Shown here piece after piece: positions 1 to 9,228 of a stretch of 64,000 nucleotides of DNA (its first letter is position 1; every line of letters begins with the position of its first letter). The stretch is from an uncultured Sphingomonadales bacterium (lineage in GTDB: Bacteria; Pseudomonadota; Alphaproteobacteria; Sphingomonadales; Sphingomonadaceae): positions 1 through 64,000 of the forward strand of contig CAILBC010000012.1 of NCBI GenBank assembly GCA_903832325.1, written 5' to 3'. Position numbers and translations under genes: made by a program. The notes below the pieces were generated by a model. The model was not told the DNA's origin, did no database searches, and saw only the letters and a list, made by a program, of their open reading frames with translations.

Positions 1-44
1 CACCCGACCACCCAATACCGTACAATTACGTGGGTGGTCGGGTG
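1..44. repeat. Perfect 14-bp inverted repeat at window edge
   Basis: Arms CACCCGACCACCCA (1-14) and TGGGTGGTCGGGTG (31-44) are exact reverse complements around a 16-nt loop. It lies downstream of the leftward bamF gene, beyond a second hairpin at 63-97. There is no T tract. It could be a transcription end or mRNA-stabilising hairpin, or one member of a palindromic repeat family. It may be cut by the window edge. Confidence 0.6.
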
Positions 45-62
45 GGGGAGCGGGCCGGTACC

Positions 63-97
63 GACTTCGAAACTCGCCCTTTCGCGAGTTTCGAGTC
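63..97 (-). terminator. Hairpin after the ileS-lspA-bamF run
   Basis: Arms at 63-77 and 84-97 pair over 14 bp with one bulged base and a 6-nt loop, starting 6 nt past the bamF stop codon (104-106). No run of T follows on the minus strand, so it is a terminator-like or 3'-stabilising stem rather than a classical intrinsic terminator. Confidence 0.5.
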
Positions 98-103
98 AGA
101 CAC

Positions 104-526
104 TTAGTGGCCCGTGGACGTCTGCGCCGCGGCGCCGCTGCTTTCCGGGGCCTTGACGATGTCGTTCACGCCCGCGCCCTTGGGCACGGTCTGCGTCTTG
201 GGATCGCCCACGGTGCTGCGGATCGCGGGCGATGAGGCGCCGGCGCGGCCCAGGGCATCGGTTTCAACCGCGCTGCGCGGGGCCGATCCGCCAAACAGCG
301 CATCAAGCGCCTGGCGGCTGGAATCGACATCCTGCGGACGCGGTGCGCCCGGGTTGGGCGGGGTCAGCGAAAAATCGGGCGGCACGGCCAGCGGGGCCTG
401 CCGCGTCACCGCGAATTCATCCGGTCGCACGCGGTTGAACAGCGAGGAATGCGAACTGCACCCGCCCAGAAGGCCGGCAAGCGCCACCACGCCACCGGCA
501 AGGGGAAATAGGGCGGTCTTGCGCAT
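104..526 (-). CDS. bamF: DUF3035 lipoprotein, BamF-like
   Basis: A 140-residue exported lipoprotein. The N-terminus has two basic residues, a hydrophobic stretch and a lipobox ending LLGGC near residue 23, so it should be lipidated and held in a membrane. The segment RPDEFAVTRQAPLAVPPDF (about 34-52) is the signature of the alphaproteobacterial DUF3035 family, whose Caulobacter member BamF is a subunit of the outer-membrane beta-barrel assembly complex. The rest is low-complexity and rich in Ala, Ser and Pro. The start overlaps the lspA stop (TAATG), so the two are translationally coupled. This is fitting, since LspA matures lipoproteins. The role is inferred from the family. Confidence 0.8.
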   Translation of the reverse strand: MRKTALFPLAGGVVALAGLLGGCSSHSSLFNRVRPDEFAVTRQAPLAVPPDFSLTPPNPGAPRPQDVDSSRQALDALFGGSAPRSAVETDALGRAGASSPAIRSTVGDPKTQTVPKGAGVNDIVKAPESSGAAAQTSTGH

Positions 527-1086
527 TACAAATTCTCCGTAGGGGGCTGTGGACCGTCGTGCCGGCGCTTTTCGCCGGAAAGCAGCGAACGGGCAAGCAG
601 TATCAGCACGCCGATGGTGATCGCCGCATCGGCCAGGTTGAAAATCAGAAACGGGCGCCAGGCGCCAATATGCAGATCGGCATAGTCGATCACGAAACCA
701 TGGACCGAACGGTCATAGATATTGCCAAGCGCCCCGCCCAGCACGAGCGCCAGACCGATCACATCGGACCGCCGCCGTTCGAACAGCAGCCACACCGCCA
801 CGGCCAGCGCGATCACCCCGGTAACCGCGATCAGGATGAGCCGCATCTGGTCCGATGTTGCGGTGAACAGGCCCAGCGACACGCCGAAATTGCGGGTGAA
901 GCGCAAATCGAACACCGGCAACAGGCGGATCGCTTCAACCGACGGCAGCGCGACCGGGCCGGTCAGCAGCGCTTTCAGCCCGCGATCGATTGCGAATACC
1001 AGCAGTGCCAGGCCATAGCCAAAGGCACGCCGCGTCCACACTTCGAACGCGCGCGCTTCTGCCCGCGTGGGGCGCGTGGCGCTCAT
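526..1086 (-). CDS. lspA: Lipoprotein signal peptidase (signal peptidase II)
   Basis: A 186-residue inner-membrane aspartic protease that removes signal peptides from lipidated prolipoproteins. Four hydrophobic segments are visible. The two catalytic-aspartate motifs are present: NIYDRSVHGFVIDY and FNLADA, in the C-terminal half. The N-terminus is some 15 residues longer than usual and hydrophilic. The gene overlaps ileS by 4 bases (ATGA) upstream and bamF downstream. The ileS-lspA order is common in bacteria. Confident assignment. Confidence 0.95.
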   Translation of the reverse strand: MSATRPTRAEARAFEVWTRRAFGYGLALLVFAIDRGLKALLTGPVALPSVEAIRLLPVFDLRFTRNFGVSLGLFTATSDQMRLILIAVTGVIALAVAVWLLFERRRSDVIGLALVLGGALGNIYDRSVHGFVIDYADLHIGAWRPFLIFNLADAAITIGVLILLARSLLSGEKRRHDGPQPPTENL

Positions 1087-3935
1087 GCGCCCATCCTGTC
1101 GATAGTCCTGTCGATCTGGGTCACCACATCCTCACAACGGGCGCACAACGCGCCATCCTCTGCCACTTCGGGCAAATGCCGCCAGCAGCGGCCACATTTG
1201 TGATCATCCGTGCGGATCACGGCAATCGTGTCGCCATCACCGTGTTCAACCACCCCGGTGATCAGCAGTTCGGCCAGGCCCGCCAGCCCGCCTTGCGGCA
1301 GCGGCGCCTGCGCCGGCACAGTCACCCGCGCCTCCAGCCCCGAACCCAGCACTTTTTCGCGACGCAACGGCTCGATCGCTTCGTTCACCGTGCGGCGCAG
1401 TGCGATCAGCGCGGTCCACAGATCGGCGTTGTGATCGCTCGCCGGGATCACCGGCCATTCGAGCAGATGCACGCTTCCGCCCGCGGGATAACGCGTGCCC
1501 CAGACTTCTTCGGCCGTGAACACCAGCACCGGCGCGGCATAGCGCACCAGCGCGTGGAACAGCACGTCCATCACCGTGCGGCAGGCGCGGCGCGAGACCG
1601 AGCCCGGCGCATCGCAATAGAGGCTGTCTTTGCGGATATCGAAAAAGAATGCCGACAGATCCTCGTTGCAGAAATCGGCCAGCGCGCGGACATAAGTGTT
1701 GAAATCGAAATCATCGACCGCCGTGCGCAAGGTTGCGTCCAGCGCACCCAGCCGCGCCAGCACATAGCGTTCAAGCTCCGGCATCTGGTCCACGGGAAGC
1801 CGCTCGGCCTCATCAAACCCGTCGAGCGCGCCAAGCAGATAGCGGAAGGTGTTGCGCAGCTTGCGATACTGGTCGGCCACGCCCGCCAGGATTTCCTTGC
1901 CGATGCGGTGGTCTTCGGTGAAATCGACCGACAGCGCCCAGAGCCGCAGGATATCCGCGCCATAATCGCGCATCAGATCGATCGGGCTGATCGTGTTGCC
2001 CAGCGATTTGGACATTTTCATGCCCTTGGCGTCCATCGTGAACCCGTGAGTCAGCACCGCCTTGTAGGGGGCATGGCCGCGCGTGGCGCAGGCTTCGAGC
2101 AGCGACGACTGGAACCAGCCGCGATGCTGGTCCGACCCTTCGAGATAGAGATCGGCGAGCGGGCCGACATGGCCCGGGGGCCGGGTCAGGTCGGGCCAGC
2201 GCCCGCTTTCCAGCACAAAAGCATGGGTCGAGCCCGAATCGAACCAGACATCGAGAATGTCGGTGACCCGCTCGTAATCGTCCACCGCATGGTCCGGGCC
2301 CAGGAATTCGGCGCTGCGCGCTTCGTCCCAGGCATCGACACCGTCAATCGCCACGGCCGCGACAATCCGCGCATTGACCGCCGCATCGACCAGCACATCG
2401 CCGGTGGCGCGGTGGACGAACAGCGTCAGCGGCACGCCCCAGGCGCGCTGGCGCGACAGCACCCAATCGGGCCGGCCTTCGACCATCGCGCCCAGCCGGT
2501 TGCGGCCTTTTTCGGGCACGAAGCGGGTTTCGGCAATCGCCTTCACCGCGCGTTCGCGCAAGGTGCGCGGGGCCAGCATCGCATCAAGATCATCGGCGCC
2601 CGGCGGCAGGATCGGCGGGACCTGCTTGTCCATCGGCACGAACCATTGCGGCGTGCAGCGAAAGATCACTTTGGCCTTTGACCGCCACGAATGCGGATAG
2701 GAATGGCGATAGTCGGCGCTGGCCGCAACCAGCGCGCCCACTTCGGTCAGCGCGGTGCAGACCGGGCCGTCGGGCGCGTTGAAGCGCGGATTGATCACGC
2801 TGCCTTCGCCCGGCAGCCAGGCCCAGTCGGCGCGATATTTGCCATCGGCTTCCACCGCAAACACCGGTTCGATGCCATGCGCCTTGCACAGCAGGAAATC
2901 GTCTTCGCCATGATCCGGCGCCATGTGCACCAGGCCGGTGCCCGAATCGGTGGTGACGAAATCGCCGGCCAGAAACGGCCGCGGCCGCGCAAAGAACCCG
3001 CCCAGCGCATGCATCGGGTGGCGCGCCACAGTGCCTTCGAGCGCGGCGCCCTTGATGTAGAACTGCATCGTGCCGGATTCGGCTCCGACCCGGCGAACGA
3101 ACGCATCAACCAGCGGTTCGGCCACGAGATAGCGCCGCCCGCCGCTTTCGATCAGGTGGTAATCGATATGCGCGCCATAGGCGATCGCCTGGTTGGCGGG
3201 TATGGTCCAAGGCGTGGTGGTCCAGATCACCGCAAAGGCGCCGACCAGATCCGGATCGGCGCTTTCGATGATTTCAAACGCCACGTCGATCTGGGTCGAG
3301 GTGATGTCTTCGTATTCGATTTCGGCCTCGGCCAGCGCGGTCTTTTCAACCGGGCTCCACATCACCGGCTTGGCCCCGCGGTAAAGCTGGCCAGATTCGG
3401 CAAAGCGCAGCAATTCGCGCACGATCGTTGCCTCGGCGCTGGCATCCATTGTCAGATAGGGGTTGTCCCAATCGCCGTTGATGCCCAGCCGTTTGAGCTG
3501 ATCGCGCTGCACATCCACCCAATCGCGCGCATAGGCGCGGCATTCAGCGCGAAATTCGCGCGCGGGCACTTCGTCCTTGTTGCGCTTTTTCTTGCGATAC
3601 AGCTCTTCGACTTTCCATTCGATGGGCAGGCCGTGGCAATCCCAGCCGGGCACATAAGGCGCGTCCTTGCCCAGCAGCGACTGGGTGCGCACCACCATGT
3701 CCTTCAGGATGTGGTTCAGCGCGTGGCCAATGTGCATGTCGCCATTGGCATAAGGCGGGCCATCGTGAAGAATGAACTTTTCGCGGCCGGCGCGGGCATC
3801 GCGCAGCGCACGATAAAGCCCTTCATCCTGCCAGCGCGCAAGAATCCCCGGCTCTTTCTGCGGCAGGCCGGCCTTCATCGGGAACTCGGTCTTCGGCAGG
3901 AAGACGGTCGGACGGTAATCGCGCTCTTGGGTCAT
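1083..3935 (-). CDS. ileS: Isoleucyl-tRNA synthetase
   Basis: A 950-residue class I aminoacyl-tRNA synthetase that charges tRNA-Ile. The HIGH signature is literally HIGH at residues 68-71, inside GPPYANGDMHIGHALN. A long CP1 editing domain follows, then the KMSKS loop (GMKMSKSLGN) in the second half. The C-terminus has a four-cysteine zinc finger of the type CGRCW...CARC. Length matches bacterial IleS with a C-terminal zinc site. It lies 56 bp downstream of ribF and overlaps lspA by 4 bases, in the common ribF-ileS-lspA order. Confidence 0.97.
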   Translation of the reverse strand: MTQERDYRPTVFLPKTEFPMKAGLPQKEPGILARWQDEGLYRALRDARAGREKFILHDGPPYANGDMHIGHALNHILKDMVVRTQSLLGKDAPYVPGWDCHGLPIEWKVEELYRKKKRNKDEVPAREFRAECRAYARDWVDVQRDQLKRLGINGDWDNPYLTMDASAEATIVRELLRFAESGQLYRGAKPVMWSPVEKTALAEAEIEYEDITSTQIDVAFEIIESADPDLVGAFAVIWTTTPWTIPANQAIAYGAHIDYHLIESGGRRYLVAEPLVDAFVRRVGAESGTMQFYIKGAALEGTVARHPMHALGGFFARPRPFLAGDFVTTDSGTGLVHMAPDHGEDDFLLCKAHGIEPVFAVEADGKYRADWAWLPGEGSVINPRFNAPDGPVCTALTEVGALVAASADYRHSYPHSWRSKAKVIFRCTPQWFVPMDKQVPPILPPGADDLDAMLAPRTLRERAVKAIAETRFVPEKGRNRLGAMVEGRPDWVLSRQRAWGVPLTLFVHRATGDVLVDAAVNARIVAAVAIDGVDAWDEARSAEFLGPDHAVDDYERVTDILDVWFDSGSTHAFVLESGRWPDLTRPPGHVGPLADLYLEGSDQHRGWFQSSLLEACATRGHAPYKAVLTHGFTMDAKGMKMSKSLGNTISPIDLMRDYGADILRLWALSVDFTEDHRIGKEILAGVADQYRKLRNTFRYLLGALDGFDEAERLPVDQMPELERYVLARLGALDATLRTAVDDFDFNTYVRALADFCNEDLSAFFFDIRKDSLYCDAPGSVSRRACRTVMDVLFHALVRYAAPVLVFTAEEVWGTRYPAGGSVHLLEWPVIPASDHNADLWTALIALRRTVNEAIEPLRREKVLGSGLEARVTVPAQAPLPQGGLAGLAELLITGVVEHGDGDTIAVIRTDDHKCGRCWRHLPEVAEDGALCARCEDVVTQIDRTIDRMGA

Positions 3936-3991
3936 GCGCCTTGGCCCTTAGCGGGCTTGCAGCGATCCTGCAATTGAGGAGGGGGTAGCGA

Positions 3992-4918
3992 TTATAACGC
4001 GGCGAGCAGACCCCGCGCCGTGTCACAGTCTTTCGCGATCTGGTCCATCATCGCATCCATCGTGTCGAATTTCCATTCGCCGCGCAGGAAATGGTGAAAC
4101 ACGACCTCGATCTCCTGCCCATACAGATCGCCGGAAAAATCGAAAAAATGCGGCTCCAGCAGTTCCTTGGGCGGATCGAACGTGGGGCGGATGCCCAGAT
4201 TGGCCGCGCCCTTCAACACGCGCCCGTCGGGCAGCCGCCCGGTCACTGCATAAATGCCGTAACGCGGGCGCAGATAATGCCCCATCAGCAGATTGGCCGT
4301 GGGGAAACCGATCGTGCGCCCCACTTTGTCGCCATGCAGCACCGGCCCGCACACCGCGAACGGCCGCGTCATCAGCCGGCCTGCGGTTTCGCAATCGCCT
4401 GCGGCCAGCGCATCGCGGATGCGGCTGGACGAAACCACTTCGCCGCCGGTTTCCACCGGGCCGATCGCGCGGGTGCGCAGGCCCAGCGTCGCGCCAAGCT
4501 GTTCCAGCACGGCAACATTGCCGCCGCGCCCTTTGCCAAAAGTGAAATCTTCGCCCGTAACGACGCCCGCCGCACCCAGCCGGCCAACCAGCAGATCGGC
4601 AACGAAGCTTTCCGCGCTGGTGCCGGCCAGCACCGCATCGAACGGAAAGACCAGCATGGCATCGGCGCCGGCCGCGGCGAACAGTTCTTCGCGCTGATCG
4701 AGCGTGGTCAGGCGGAACGGCGGGGCATCGGGCTGAAAATGGCGCACCGGATGCGGATCGAACGTGGCGATGATCGCCGGGCGCCCTTCGGCCCGCGCCC
4801 AGTCGACTGCGGCGCGCGCCACGGCCTGGTGGCCCAGGTGAAACCCGTCAAAATTGCCCAGCGCGATTACCGCGCCGCGCCAGCCATCGGGCAGGGCCTG
4901 TCGTGCATCGAACCGCAT
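3992..4918 (-). CDS. ribF: Bifunctional riboflavin kinase / FAD synthetase
   Basis: A 308-residue enzyme making FMN from riboflavin and then FAD. The N-terminal adenylyltransferase domain shows GNFDGFHLGH (22-31), the HxGH nucleotide-binding motif. The C-terminal riboflavin kinase domain begins near residue 185 with GKV-type GDKVGRTIGFPTANLL. The length is standard. The ATG shares one base with the folA stop (TGATG), so translation is coupled to folA. No FMN riboswitch is visible because there is no room upstream. Confidence 0.95.
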   Translation of the reverse strand: MRFDARQALPDGWRGAVIALGNFDGFHLGHQAVARAAVDWARAEGRPAIIATFDPHPVRHFQPDAPPFRLTTLDQREELFAAAGADAMLVFPFDAVLAGTSAESFVADLLVGRLGAAGVVTGEDFTFGKGRGGNVAVLEQLGATLGLRTRAIGPVETGGEVVSSSRIRDALAAGDCETAGRLMTRPFAVCGPVLHGDKVGRTIGFPTANLLMGHYLRPRYGIYAVTGRLPDGRVLKGAANLGIRPTFDPPKELLEPHFFDFSGDLYGQEIEVVFHHFLRGEWKFDTMDAMMDQIAKDCDTARGLLAAL

Positions 4919-5412
4919 CAGCCGCCAACCCGTTCCAATGTCACGAAATCATAGGCCGGCAGATCGTCTGCCGCCGGGTGCGCGATGCGCGCCACTTCGC
5001 GCCAGGTCGGCCCGGGCGCGGGCATGACCGTATCGCCGTGATAGGCACGGTGCACTTCGGTCAGTTCCATCCGCGTGGCGTGGCCTTCCATCGCGGCGAT
5101 CACTTCGGCGCCGCCGATCACTGCCGCGCCTTCGCCTGCCCGAGCCAGCGCTTCTGCCACAGAATGCGCGGTTTCTGCCCCGTCGCGCTGCCAGCCGGCA
5201 TCGCGCGTGAGCACGATGTGGCGGCGGCCGGGCAGCAGCCCGGGCAGCGATTCAAAGGTTTTGCGCCCCATGATCATGGCCTTGCCCATGGTCAGCGCCT
5301 TGAACCGGCGCAGATCGGCGGGCAAGTGCCAGGCCAGGCGCCCGCCATGCCCGATGGTGCCATCGCTGGCCCGGGCAACAATGATGGTCAATTCCGGCAC
5401 GATGGCGTTCAC
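4918..5412 (-). CDS. folA: Dihydrofolate reductase
   Basis: A 164-residue NADPH-dependent reductase of dihydrofolate to tetrahydrofolate. The N-terminal active-site region reads GTIGHGGRLAWHLPADL. The NADPH-binding segments IMGRKTFESLP and GGAEVIAA follow, as in FolA. I chose a GTG start at 5412: it overlaps the purK stop as GTGA, gives the family's usual length, and starts just before the first beta strand. An upstream reading frame stays open but would be antisense-like and unrelated. It sits between purK and ribF in one leftward transcript. Confidence 0.92.
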   Translation of the reverse strand: MNAIVPELTIIVARASDGTIGHGGRLAWHLPADLRRFKALTMGKAMIMGRKTFESLPGLLPGRRHIVLTRDAGWQRDGAETAHSVAEALARAGEGAAVIGGAEVIAAMEGHATRMELTEVHRAYHGDTVMPAPGPTWREVARIAHPAADDLPAYDFVTLERVGG

Positions 5413-6467
5413 AGCTCCAGCCGGGTGACATGGCCCATCTTGCGCCCGGGCAGCACCGCCGCCTTGCCATAAAGGTGCAGGTGGTTGGCCGGGTCCGACA
5501 GGATCGCCGCCCAGTCGCGCGCGGCATCGCCGATCAGGTTGTCCATCACCGCGCCGCGTGCCGCGAGCGCCGTAGCCCCCAGCGGCAGGCCGCAGATCGC
5601 GCGCACATGGTTTTCGAACTGGCTGGTAAGCGCGCCTTCGATCGTCCAGTGCCCCGAATTGTGCACGCGCGGTGCCATCTCGTTGAACACCGGGCCAGCA
5701 TCGGTGGCAAAGAATTCCAGCGTCAGCACGCCGACATAGTCCAGCGCCTGCGCCACTTTGCCCGCCAGTGCGCGCGCCTCGGCCACCTGGGCCTCGATCT
5801 GCGGCGGCGCGGGCACGGTCGAACGCGCCAGAATGCCGTCCTGGTGTTCGTTCTGCGCCGAATCCCAGAACGCGATGGCGCCATCGACCCCGCGCGCCAG
5901 AATCACCGAAAATTCGCCGAAAAAGTGCACGAACCCTTCGTAGATCAGCGGCACCGCGGGCAGATTGATCGCGGCGGCATCGGCCGCGGTCATGATCCGC
6001 CACTGGCCCTTGCCGTCATAGCCATCGCTCCGGGTCTTGAGGATGCCGGGCGTGCCGATGCGCGCAATCGCGGCATCGAGATCGGCGCGGCTGTCAACCT
6101 GGGCCCAGGGCGCGGGATGCCCGCCCAGCGTTTCGACAAAGCCTTTTTCATTCACCCGGTCCTGCGCCACCTGCAGCGCGCGTGCCGGCGGGTGCAGCGG
6201 CGCATGCGGCACGATCGCGGCGAGCGGCGCAGCGGCAACATTTTCGAATTCGTAGGTGACCACCGCGCAGGTTTCGGCAAACTGCGCCAGCGCGGCCATA
6301 TCGTCATAAGTGCCACGGGTGAACCGCGCGGCCACATCGGCGGCGATGGGATCGGCCTCTGGCGCGTAAATGTGGCAGCGATAGCCCAATTGCGCCGCGG
6401 CCAGCGCAATCATCCGCCCCAGCTGGCCACCGCCCAGAATGCCGATCGTTTCGCCCGGAGGAATCAT
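5409..6467 (-). CDS. purK: 5-(carboxyamino)imidazole ribonucleotide synthase
   Basis: A 352-residue ATP-grasp enzyme that uses ATP and bicarbonate to convert AIR to N5-CAIR in purine synthesis. The N-terminal motif ILGGGQLGRM (about 10-19) is typical of PurK, and KTRSDGYDGKGQW marks the ATP-grasp region. Its product goes to PurE, encoded 14 bp upstream. The 3' end overlaps folA by 4 bases. Full-length. Confidence 0.95.
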   Translation of the reverse strand: MIPPGETIGILGGGQLGRMIALAAAQLGYRCHIYAPEADPIAADVAARFTRGTYDDMAALAQFAETCAVVTYEFENVAAAPLAAIVPHAPLHPPARALQVAQDRVNEKGFVETLGGHPAPWAQVDSRADLDAAIARIGTPGILKTRSDGYDGKGQWRIMTAADAAAINLPAVPLIYEGFVHFFGEFSVILARGVDGAIAFWDSAQNEHQDGILARSTVPAPPQIEAQVAEARALAGKVAQALDYVGVLTLEFFATDAGPVFNEMAPRVHNSGHWTIEGALTSQFENHVRAICGLPLGATALAARGAVMDNLIGDAARDWAAILSDPANHLHLYGKAAVLPGRKMGHVTRLEL

Positions 6468-6481
6468 GCCCTGCGCCGCAT

Positions 6482-6967
6482 TCAGGCTGGCCGCTCTGCC
6501 ACGGACGCGGTCTGTTCGGCGCGAAACGCGATCAACCGGTCGGCCAGCGCCGGATCGGACGTGGCCAGAATCGAGGCCGCGAGAATCCCGGCATTGGTCG
6601 CGCCCGCCGTGCCGATCGCCAGCGTGGCCACGGGAATGCCGCCGGGCATCTGGACAATCGACAACAGGCTGTCGAGCCCCGACAGCGCCTTTGACTGTAC
6701 CGGCACGCCCAGCACCGGCAGATGGGTCATCGCCGCGACCATGCCCGGCAGATGCGCCGCGCCGCCTGCGCCCGCAATGATCACGCGAAAGCCCTGCAGG
6801 TGCGCCGATTTGGCGAATTCAACCAGCCGATCGGGGGTGCGGTGCGCCGAAACGATGCGGCAATCGTGCGCCACGCCCAGCCGGTTCAGCACCGCCGCGG
6901 CGTTTTGCATCGTTTCCCAATCGGACTGGCTGCCCATAACGATGGCAACCGGCACAAGTGCAGTCAT
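6482..6967 (-). CDS. purE: N5-carboxyaminoimidazole ribonucleotide mutase
   Basis: A 161-residue mutase converting N5-CAIR to CAIR. Class I PurE motifs are clear: [10 protein letters not shown] near residue 10, SAHRTPDRL near 44, and [12 protein letters not shown] near 74. I start it at 6967 ([13 protein letters not shown]), preceded by GGGGAGA at suitable distance. A longer in-frame extension to 7093 overlaps gpmA and has no PurE-like sequence. It precedes purK by 14 bp, the usual purEK arrangement. Confidence 0.95.
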   Translation of the reverse strand: MTALVPVAIVMGSQSDWETMQNAAAVLNRLGVAHDCRIVSAHRTPDRLVEFAKSAHLQGFRVIIAGAGGAAHLPGMVAAMTHLPVLGVPVQSKALSGLDSLLSIVQMPGGIPVATLAIGTAGATNAGILAASILATSDPALADRLIAFRAEQTASVAERPA

Positions 6968-6989
6968 CGCCGGTGTCTCCCCAGATCGA

Positions 6990-7676
6990 TCAGCGTTCGG
7001 ACAGGTAATAGCGGTCGATCGCCGCCAGCGTATCGTCCAGATCATAAATGATCGGCTGCCCGGTCGGGATTTCCAGACCGGTGATGTCTGCATCCGAAAT
7101 GCCCGACAAGTGCTTGACCAGCGCGCGCAGCGAATTGCCGTGCGCCGACACGATCACGGTTTCGCCCGCGCGCAGCGCCGGGGCGATCTGCGCCTCGTAA
7201 TAGGGCAATACCCGCGCGATCGTGTCCTTCAGGCTTTCGGTCGCGGGCACGGCGATCCCGGCATAGCGCGGATCGGCCGACAGATCGAATGCGCTGCCCG
7301 GCTCCATCGGCGGCGGCGGCACGTCAAAGCTGCGGCGCCAGACTTTCACCTGGTCTTCGCCATGCCGCGCGGCGGTTTCGGCCTTGTTCAGCCCGGTCAG
7401 CCCGCCATAGTGGCGTTCGTTCAGCCGCCAGTCCTTGGTTTCGGGCACCCACAGCCGGCCAGCCGCTTCGAGCACGAGGTGCAGCGTCTTGATCGCGCGG
7501 GTCTGCACCGAGGTGAAGGCGATCGTGGGCAGCACGCCCTTGTCTTTCAACAGCACGCCGGCGGCCGTGGCCTCGGCCGCGCCGAGTTCGGTCACATCGA
7601 CATCCCACCACCCGGTAAAGCGGTTTTCCAGATTCCACTGTGACTGGCCGTGGCGGACAAGGATCAGACGGGGCAT
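6990..7676 (-). CDS. gpmA: 2,3-bisphosphoglycerate-dependent phosphoglycerate mutase
   Basis: A 228-residue glycolytic enzyme interconverting 3- and 2-phosphoglycerate. The phosphohistidine motif [10 protein letters not shown] is at the N-terminus. [11 protein letters not shown] carries the acid residue, and the second histidine lies in [10 protein letters not shown]. The ATG at 7676 has AGGAA upstream; the open frame reaches 7703 but lacks family sequence there. The stop is 22 bp before purE, so it is probably co-transcribed with the purine genes. Confidence 0.95.
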   Translation of the reverse strand: MPRLILVRHGQSQWNLENRFTGWWDVDVTELGAAEATAAGVLLKDKGVLPTIAFTSVQTRAIKTLHLVLEAAGRLWVPETKDWRLNERHYGGLTGLNKAETAARHGEDQVKVWRRSFDVPPPPMEPGSAFDLSADPRYAGIAVPATESLKDTIARVLPYYEAQIAPALRAGETVIVSAHGNSLRALVKHLSGISDADITGLEIPTGQPIIYDLDDTLAAIDRYYLSER

Positions 7677-7724
7677 CGGGGTTCCTGCTGCACGAAAAAG
7701 CAAGTGCGCGCCGTAGCGGCTTGG

Positions 7725-7898
7725 TCAGGATTTGGAAAGATCACTGTTCGCGGCAGGTTCGGGGGTGGCAGAATCGGGGGTGGCCATCGCCCGTGCCTGT
7801 GCCTTGCGCCGGCGCAAATTGGCGCGCAGCTGTTCAGCCAGGCGAGCCTGCTTTTCGTCCCTCGCAGCGGCAGGGTCGGTCGGAACACGGTCGGTCAT
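7725..7898 (-). CDS. Small basic conserved-type protein
   Basis: A 57-residue open frame: an acidic start (MTDRVPTDPAAARDE), then a strongly basic, helix-forming centre (RLAEQLRANLRRRKAQARA), then an Ala/Pro/Ser tail. It resembles small uncharacterised sphingomonad proteins with an ANLRRRKAQAR core, recalled rather than searched. There is no signal or membrane segment. It lies 48 bp upstream of gpmA on the same strand, next to the divergent tRNA-Thr. Function unknown. Confidence 0.55.
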   Translation of the reverse strand: MTDRVPTDPAAARDEKQARLAEQLRANLRRRKAQARAMATPDSATPEPAANSDLSKS

Positions 7899-8027
7899 CG
7901 CACCCGCTGTGGCGAATGGCACGCGCGCGCGCAAGCCCTGCTTGACAAAGCCGCCCCCCCCAGCCAAAGGGCGCGCCTGCCCCACCGGCATGCCTTTGGC
8001 GGCACCGGGGCCAGCGGGAAATGGTGT

Positions 8028-8102
<75 letters not shown>

Positions 8103-8199
8103 TTTCCTGCCCTGTGATCCCGTCAAAGCCTGGCCGTGACCCCGGCGCCCTTTCCGGCCGCTTGACCCGCGCGCGAAGGCGCCGCATGCGGGGCGCGCC

Positions 8200-9228
8200 A
8201 TGAAATTCTTTTCCGACAACGCCGCTTCGGTCCACCCGCGTGTGTGGGCCGCCCTGCAATCGGCCGATGCGCCCGACACCGGTTATGATGGCGATGCGCT
8301 GTCGCGCCGGCTGGACGATGCGTTTTCCGCGCTGTTTGGCCAGCCCGCCACCGCCTTGTGGGTGGCGACCGGCACGGCCGCCAATTGCCTGGCGCTGAGC
8401 GCGATGGTGCCGCCGTTTGGCGGGGTGGTCTGCCACCGCGAGGCGCATATCGAAACCGACGAAGGCGGCGCGCCGGGGTTTTACACCCACGGGGCCAAGC
8501 TGATCCTGGCCGAAGGCGATGCGGCGATGCTGACGCCCGAAACGATCACCGCCGCGGTCGCGCCGATTCGCGATGATGTGCACCGTGTGCAGCCGCACGC
8601 CATTTCGATCACCCAATCGACCGAATATGGCCGCGTCTATTCCCCCGAGGCGGTTACCGCGATCGGCGATCTGGCGCGCGCACGCGATCTTTGGCTGCAC
8701 ATGGACGGCGCCCGCTTTGCCAATGCCGTGGCGCATCTGGGGTGCACGCCTGCGGCGGTAACGGTGGATGCCGGGGTCGATGCGCTAAGCTTTGGCTTTG
8801 TGAAAAACGGCGGCATGGGCGCCGAAGCGATCGTGTTCTTTGGCGAAGCGCGCGACCCGGCCCTGATCGACAGCGTGCACCGCGCGCGCAAGCGCGCCGG
8901 GCATCTGCAATCAAAGGGCCGCTATCTGGCCGCGCAGATCCTTGCCCTGCTGGACGGTGATCTGTGGCTGGACAATGCACGTGCGGCCAATGCCGCCGCG
9001 GCCGAGCTGGCGGCCGCCGCCGGCGACCGGCTGATCCATCCGGTGGAGGCCGACGAGGTGTTTCTGGTGGTCAGCCCGGCCGAAGCGGCGGCGCTGCGCA
9101 CGGCTGGGTTCGATTTCTACGACTGGACGGCGCCCGCCGGCACGCCCGGCGCGGCGCGGCTGGTCACGTGCTGGAACAGCAATCCGGCGCATGTTGCCGC
9201 ACTGGCGCGCGCGATCGCGGCGCTGTGA
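8200..9228 (+). CDS. Low-specificity threonine aldolase family
   Basis: A 342-residue PLP enzyme of the beta-eliminating lyase / L-threonine aldolase family, expected to cleave threonine or allo-threonine to glycine and acetaldehyde. It starts FFSDNAASVHP, has GTAANCLAL near residue 66, the substrate-site HMDGARFANA near 168, and the PLP lysine in SFGFVKNGGMGAEA near 200. The length is normal. Its stop overlaps the GTG of the EamA permease gene. The assignment could also fit a related PLP lyase acting on another beta-hydroxy amino acid. Confidence 0.85.
   Translation: MKFFSDNAASVHPRVWAALQSADAPDTGYDGDALSRRLDDAFSALFGQPATALWVATGTAANCLALSAMVPPFGGVVCHREAHIETDEGGAPGFYTHGAKLILAEGDAAMLTPETITAAVAPIRDDVHRVQPHAISITQSTEYGRVYSPEAVTAIGDLARARDLWLHMDGARFANAVAHLGCTPAAVTVDAGVDALSFGFVKNGGMGAEAIVFFGEARDPALIDSVHRARKRAGHLQSKGRYLAAQILALLDGDLWLDNARAANAAAAELAAAAGDRLIHPVEADEVFLVVSPAEAAALRTAGFDFYDWTAPAGTPGAARLVTCWNSNPAHVAALARAIAAL

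Noticed and set aside
990..2681. A 563-codon rightward open frame opposite ileS
   Set aside because: Same artefact; the ileS motifs on the minus strand leave no doubt.
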